This document shows, one piece after another, positions 60,066 to 64,000 of a stretch of DNA of 64,000 nt. Position numbers and translations under genes: made by a program. The DNA is taken from assembly GCF_000515215.1 (NCBI RefSeq), contig NZ_KI911557.1:3095741-3159740 (forward strand), written 5' to 3'. Each line of letters opens with the position of its first letter. Position 1 is the stretch's first letter. The notes below the pieces were generated by a model, which did no database searches, was not told where the DNA came from, and saw nothing but the letters and a program-made list of their open reading frames with translations. This stretch comes from Methylomonas sp. 11b (GTDB taxonomy: Bacteria > Pseudomonadota > Gammaproteobacteria > Methylococcales > Methylomonadaceae).

Positions 60066-61085
60066 ATGATTATAGGTGGAATACCCGACAAACTTGGCAA
60101 TCGGTATGAAGCCAAATGGCTGGTTCGCTGCCTGATGGACGTAATTGCCGGTAAGGCAAATTGGCTTAAATTTGAAGGCATTGATACCGAATATCAAGGT
60201 TTTGAATTTGCCCTTTCGCGTGGCGATAGTACCGAATGGCATCAGACAAAGATCAATGCGCCTTCCGGAAACTGGACGCTCAATGTTCTAAATCGTGAAG
60301 GTATATTGAAGGCGTTTTCAGAACGGCTATCGGTAGATCATAACGCGCATTGTTTTTTTGTTTCGCAAGACGGTGCTAAAGACTTCAGGACGCTGACAGA
60401 CAAAGCCCACTTAGCCGAGTCGTTTAGTCAATTCATTGACGATGCACTTGCGAAAGAGGAAAGAGATGAGACATTTCCGAAACTCTATGGTTTTTGGTGT
60501 CAAACACCAGAAATTGCATTTGAATGGCTAAAACGCTGTCATGTCGAAGTCATGCCAGACAGACAGCTAGACGCTATCAATGAATCATATGGCGATCTGT
60601 ATTTCCAACAAGGAGGTAAATCCGCCTTTCCCCTGCTGCGCGACATTCTCGAAAAGAATTTCAATAAACAATTATCGACCGAAACGTTTCGTGAAATCCT
60701 GAAACAACAAAGCGTTTTGATATTTAAGGAATGGGCTTTCGATCCCACTATCCGACAACGATTGCACGAAGAAACCGATGCTTATCTCGGCACCTACTCC
60801 CCTTTCGGCGCCGGTAATGAAATTATTACAAGGCCGCAGACACAATCACTAATTGACGAACTGCTAACTGACAATGGGCCTGAATTGATTTTACTTGCCG
60901 GTGTTGCTGGTTCGGGAAAATCTGGAGTAGTTCGCGCTGCCATCGAAGATCTTCGGCGACTTAATATTCCCCATTTGGCGTTTCGAGTCGATCACCATTT
61001 ACAGTGTGTTAGTCGTGAAGCATTAGGAAAAAAATTGATTGGGCGAGAGGAAAGTCCAGTCACTACCTTGAAGGGGACTTTCCCA
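60066..61085 (+). pseudogene. Truncated Cap4-like nuclease / STAND-type ATPase (5' part)
   Basis: The first about 340 residues look intact and then end abruptly. The N-terminal domain begins GNRYEAKWLVRCLMDVI and carries an E57-x-x-Q60-x-K62 motif (EWHQTK), like the QxK motif of PD-(D/E)XK Cap4-type nucleases. The ATPase part starts with P-loop GVAGSGKS at 279-286 and breaks off soon after LGKKLIGREESPVTTLKG. From about 61085 the frame continues into DNA that codes, on the other strand, for an unrelated protein; the apparent ORF end at 61217 is therefore artificial. Full-length relatives of such NTPases usually exceed 1000 residues. A defence origin is inference. Confidence 0.7.
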
Positions 61086-61495
61086 CTCATCGAACCAGCT
61101 ACGAATTCCCGTTTCAGTTGTTGCACCGCCTGCGCTAGTCGAATGGTCAGTGCTACGGCATCACCCTTGCGGCCGCGACCCGAGCGGCCAATATGCAGTA
61201 CGAAAAGCCTGGCGTGATGCCAGGTATTACCAATGGGCAGATAGGGGTCACGGCCAATGGCGCAGGAAAGATAGGCCATGAAGTTTGCCGCAATCGCGTA
61301 GGGATTGGTCTCTGTTTCAGCACTGCCTGCCCTCGCCACATCACCCACCAACCCATATAAACAGGTTTCGGCGGGTTGAGGTGGATTTCGATGTATCTCC
61401 AAATCGTCATGATTAGGCGTAGCTGGAACAAAATCTTGTTCGTCATGTAATGTATTGCAAATCATGGTTTGCCCGCTCATGGCCGTGTCCGACAA
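61085..61495 (-). pseudogene. Truncated DUF3987-like mobile-element protein (5' part)
   Basis: From the ATG at 61495 the frame encodes about 137 residues. These include ETCLYGLVGDVARAGSAETE, NPYAIAANFMAYLSCAIGR, IGNTWHHARLFVLHIGRSG and GRGRKGDAVALTIRL, a pattern I recall from DUF3987-type proteins of mobile elements. After about residue 136 the match is lost where the sequence meets the truncated ATPase gene in tail-to-tail orientation. The upstream ParB-like genes read in the same direction, so this was probably the fourth gene of that element. Confidence 0.6.
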
Positions 61496-61501
61496 TGCAC
61501 A

Positions 61502-62383
61502 TTATTTATCCAGCGATACCGTCTGGATGATGTTTTCAAACTCGGCCAGTACGTCAGGCTGATGAAGCCGCAGGTAACGCGACACTTGCGGGTTATCGAG
61601 TAGTTTGGACAAATATCCCTTGGCCAGAACCAAATTTAGAATGACCTCACCATACGTTTGCTCGACCAATTTGTACTGCCCATGTAAATTAGTCATTTCT
61701 CGTTCCATTTTGCTGATTTGCTCGGGCGTTACGCCATTGATTCGCTTGGCTTTGCTGGGTTCGACCAATAAATTGTCAGGCGTCGCCATCAACAATGCCT
61801 GGGCGTAGGGCACGGTCAAATTGTTGGCTGACACCATAAGTTCCACGCATTCCAATTGTCGAATGGGTTTCATTTTCCGCAGCACCGGACTCACATAAGC
61901 CGAGAATTCCTGGTCCTTCAAGAGCTCAACTACCTCAGCGCATAAGCCATCCAGTAAATTGAGCTTTTTGTCCACGAAACTGATATCCATGTTCAACGCA
62001 ATGGCGAGCCGCTCCCGGGAGACACCGCGTTCCACTGCTCGACGAATCATGTAATGTTCATGCACGGTAGAAAGCCGGTTGATACGATTGTTGAAGGTAT
62101 AGGATTCGTCGTCAGTGGCTATGAGACAGGGGGCATCGTCATATTCAAACTGGCGCAGCACCATCAACCGAATATGGCCATCCAGCAGAATGTGGTGCCC
62201 CGTCGCTTTATTAGCCTTGCCGATGGTCAAAGGCTCTATCAGGCCGACTTCGGCAATTGATGATTGAATTTGCTTAAACTTCCGGGAGTTCAGCAAACCC
62301 TCTGGCGTTTTTCGAGAAGGTAAAATCCGATCGAGCGGAATCACCAATTGTGACATTTCAAAACCGAGGGGTAATTCTGTCAC
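61502..62383 (-). CDS. ParB/RepB-like protein (RepB C-terminal type)
   Basis: A 293-residue ParB-superfamily protein. The N-terminal ParB domain (about residues 10-110) has IPLDRILPSRKTPEGLL, QSSIAEVGLIEPLTIGK and LLDGHIRLMVL, where the usual CGERR-type motif reads LDGHIR. A central helix-turn-helix (RGVSRERLAIALNMDISFVDKK) follows, then a helical C-terminal part of the RepB type. It follows the next ParB-like gene with a two-base gap and probably works with it in a recombinase-containing mobile element. Confidence 0.85.
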   Translation of the reverse strand: MTELPLGFEMSQLVIPLDRILPSRKTPEGLLNSRKFKQIQSSIAEVGLIEPLTIGKANKATGHHILLDGHIRLMVLRQFEYDDAPCLIATDDESYTFNNRINRLSTVHEHYMIRRAVERGVSRERLAIALNMDISFVDKKLNLLDGLCAEVVELLKDQEFSAYVSPVLRKMKPIRQLECVELMVSANNLTVPYAQALLMATPDNLLVEPSKAKRINGVTPEQISKMEREMTNLHGQYKLVEQTYGEVILNLVLAKGYLSKLLDNPQVSRYLRLHQPDVLAEFENIIQTVSLDK

Positions 62384-62385
62384 AG

Positions 62386-63285
62386 CTAATGGCCTCCCGC
62401 CGATACACGCTCTGCCAGGTATTTCGGCAGCGTTTCCAAGCTTTCGGCGCGCAGCAATGTTGTAAAATTTTCATCCGCGAGCAATTCTCGCAAGGCGCCG
62501 ACGACGAACATCAGACGTTGTTGGGCAAATTCCGCCTTTTTGATCATCAGTTTTTGGCGGTCGACTTCCTTTTGATAACTTCTCACCAAGCTGATCGTCG
62601 TAACCTCTTTGGGCGTTTTGCGCGGGGCTGCATGTGCGATGGATCGCCCTAGACTTTGGCGTTGTAAAATAACCTTCCGCGCCTGAGTCAACTGCTTGCC
62701 TCTTAACTCACCCGATTCGTAAGCCTCCTGGAGAGCGACTTGTACATCTTTTTCGGCGTTGCCGACGTTTGCAATTTCTAGCGCGGTATTTAAAGGGATT
62801 CGTCCGCTTTCAACGGCGACAATCAACCGCTCTTCTCCTTGATCCAGTAACATCAAAATGCCTTGGACATAACAGGCGCTTAACCCCGTTTTTTTGGCAA
62901 TGATTGCCTTGTCATAACCCTGATCCCTCAATTGCTGAATGCCGGCCAATAACTCAAGCGGCCGACATTGGCGGCGGGCAATATTTTCCGCCAGACTCAT
63001 GATGAAAGCTTCTTCATCGTCGACTTGAACGACTTGTGCAGGGATTTTGGTTTCACCGAGTTCTTGATAGGCTTTGAGGCGCCCTTCGCCACAAATCAGC
63101 AGGAATTGATCCTGACCATCAGCAGTGCGGCGGGGTGTCACCGTAATAGGCTTCTTGAGGCCAATGGTTTTGATGTTGTTTACGATCTCGCCAAAGATTC
63201 GATGATTGCGATCGCGCGGGTTGAGTACCACAATCAGTTCAAGGGGAATCATGTGGACACTACCTTGCCGATGTTGTTTGGTCAT
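62386..63285 (-). CDS. ParB N-terminal domain protein
   Basis: A 299-residue ParB-like protein with a better-preserved catalytic motif: IPLELIVVLNPRDR, IVNNIKTIGLKKPITVTPR, and CGEGRLKAYQELG (the CTPase/ParB box), then AENIARRQCRPLELLAGI and a helix-turn-helix (YDKAIIAKKTGLSACYVQ). The C-terminus is helical. The start overlaps the recombinase stop by four bases. It is not the chromosomal ParB by context. Confidence 0.88.
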   Translation of the reverse strand: MTKQHRQGSVHMIPLELIVVLNPRDRNHRIFGEIVNNIKTIGLKKPITVTPRRTADGQDQFLLICGEGRLKAYQELGETKIPAQVVQVDDEEAFIMSLAENIARRQCRPLELLAGIQQLRDQGYDKAIIAKKTGLSACYVQGILMLLDQGEERLIVAVESGRIPLNTALEIANVGNAEKDVQVALQEAYESGELRGKQLTQARKVILQRQSLGRSIAHAAPRKTPKEVTTISLVRSYQKEVDRQKLMIKKAEFAQQRLMFVVGALRELLADENFTTLLRAESLETLPKYLAERVSAGGH

Positions 63286-64000
63286 GCCGCTCTCCGGATC
63301 CGGCTGCGTTCGGCCATGCCGTACAAGTAATCAAGTGTGTGGAACCTGTAACTTTCGAATTCAATGCCGTTGTGTTCACCGAGACTGATCTTGGGTATGC
63401 CGAAATCCAGCTTCGGCAATAAGTAGTAATCCAGAGGCGCCTGATTAGGTTGGTCCAAACGGACTACGATGGTGATATCTGGGGCTAAGCTGGTATCGAA
63501 TCTGACTTTCCAGCGATAATGGCCGTTATCGAGAGACTGGCACCGAGCTAGGACAACAGAGACTGAAAACTCGTGATTAATCAGCAGCAGATCGGTGGCC
63601 GGATCGCGCTCGACACTGGCATCGAGGTTGGCAATTTTCTGTTCGGTTTGCAAAACAATCTGCGGGTGGAGGCGGCGAAGGAACTGATTCACTTCGAGAT
63701 AGCGGTAATCCCGGTCAGGGTTAAAACCGACGGTTTGGTAGGCACGGATCAGACTGCCGAAGTGGTGAACGTAGGCGGCTTTGGACGGCATGTCATCGGC
63801 TTCGTCGATGATCAGCCCGGACAGGAAGCCTCGGCGTTCGTAGAGATTGCGCAGTTTTTCGATCAGTTCGTCTTTGCTGTATCGATGTGCCCGCGCCCGA
63901 ATAATGCCTTGCGCCGTGTAGAACAGCTCCGGGGAAACGATGCCTTCAAAAGCGCCTTCCTTCTTGATCCACATGTCGGGTGAATTGACGATGCGGAGCT
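63282..64000 (-). CDS. Serine recombinase, C-terminal part (runs off the window)
   Basis: The frame is open to the right edge, with LRIVNSPDMWIKKEGAFEGIVSPELF split at the internal Met. This is the recombinase-domain segment seen in large serine recombinases, just before the zinc-ribbon or coiled-coil region. The N-terminal catalytic resolvase domain must lie beyond 64000. The C-terminal 200 residues are of a type found with ParB-like genes rather than a phage integrase tail. The direction and overlap show it heads the ParB/RepB operon. Confidence 0.75.
   Translation of the reverse strand, partial: LRIVNSPDMWIKKEGAFEGIVSPELFYTAQGIIRARAHRYSKDELIEKLRNLYERRGFLSGLIIDEADDMPSKAAYVHHFGSLIRAYQTVGFNPDRDYRYLEVNQFLRRLHPQIVLQTEQKIANLDASVERDPATDLLLINHEFSVSVVLARCQSLDNGHYRWKVRFDTSLAPDITIVVRLDQPNQAPLDYYLLPKLDFGIPKISLGEHNGIEFESYRFHTLDYLYGMAERSRIRRAA

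Noticed and set aside
60992..61217. Apparent coding overlap of the ATPase frame and the opposite-strand frame
   Set aside because: The overlap comes from reading each broken gene across the fusion point. The sequence character of each protein changes near 61085, so the overlapping tails are not real coding sequence.
61502..63285. The two ParB-like genes as the chromosomal parAB partition system
   Set aside because: No parA is adjacent, they are coupled to a serine recombinase, and one lacks the usual ParB-box sequence. They belong to the mobile element, although parS lies nearby.

Overview
The window looks like chromosomal DNA of a gammaproteobacterium. The core proteins (GyrB, DnaA, HemL, HldE, UbiA, CreA) read as gammaproteobacterial. 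The style of the gene set and of the dispersed repeats suggests a methanotroph of the Methylomonas/Methylococcales type. That genus-level guess is inference: no methane or methanol oxidation gene lies in the window. No tRNA, rRNA or CRISPR array was seen.

Layout. 0-6.9 kb: two small membrane proteins and a minus-strand operon for a non-canonical Hsp70 machine (TPR protein, J protein with PPD in place of HPD, GrpE, DnaK-like, zinc ribbon). 7.1-9.06 kb: a group II intron with its reverse transcriptase. 9.1-9.9 kb: an AT-rich two-gene accessory patch. 10-15.7 kb: an aldo/keto reductase and a TonB-receptor / YfiR / hybrid histidine kinase signalling unit. 15.7-19.3 kb: CreA, MEKHLA protein, a RES/Xre toxin-antitoxin pair and an AraC regulator. 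19.3-22.3 kb: an aminotransferase divergent from a MarR regulator, with two matched operator-like repeats, then an ECF42-type sigma factor. 22.8-24.5 kb: an Xre-ImmA/IrrE plus PIN (DUF4411) pair. 24.5-25.8 kb: YkgJ and YchJ metal-cluster or SEC-C proteins. 25.9-30.6 kb: the probable ECF42 target cluster (two DGPF/YCII proteins, three VOC/PhnB proteins, DUF1579, two SRPBCC proteins and an OXA-like class D beta-lactamase), with two promoter candidates of the form TGTCGA-N17-CGAC. 30.6-33.1 kb: WrbA, ArsC-like, HldE. 33.1-38.6 kb: an accessory island with a RelE/Xre pair, a 1330-residue metallophosphoesterase-NACHT-LRR protein (a bacterial NLR-like candidate defence protein) and a PIN/small-protein pair. 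38.6-47 kb: UbiA, yeast-type cytosine deaminase, GST, an RND efflux pair and a MaoC-like protein.

47-60 kb is the replication-origin neighbourhood: rmuC, psiE, hemL, gmk and dnaA-dnaN-recF-gyrB. Two separate intergenic stretches (47.34-47.51 kb and 55.02-55.20 kb) share the same arrangement of DnaA boxes followed by DnaA-trio-like TAG/TAA repeats. Two tandem parS sites lie at the recF end.

60-64 kb is a mobile, rearranged patch just after gyrB. It holds the 5' part of a nuclease/STAND-type ATPase gene joined tail-to-tail to the 5' part of a DUF3987-like gene, then two ParB-like genes and the 3' part of a large serine recombinase that runs off the right edge.

The most interesting items are the MPE-NACHT-LRR protein, the duplicated origin-like architecture, the ECF42 regulon with a beta-lactamase, the specialised Hsp70 operon, and the truncated defence-like ATPase beside the recombinase/ParB element.
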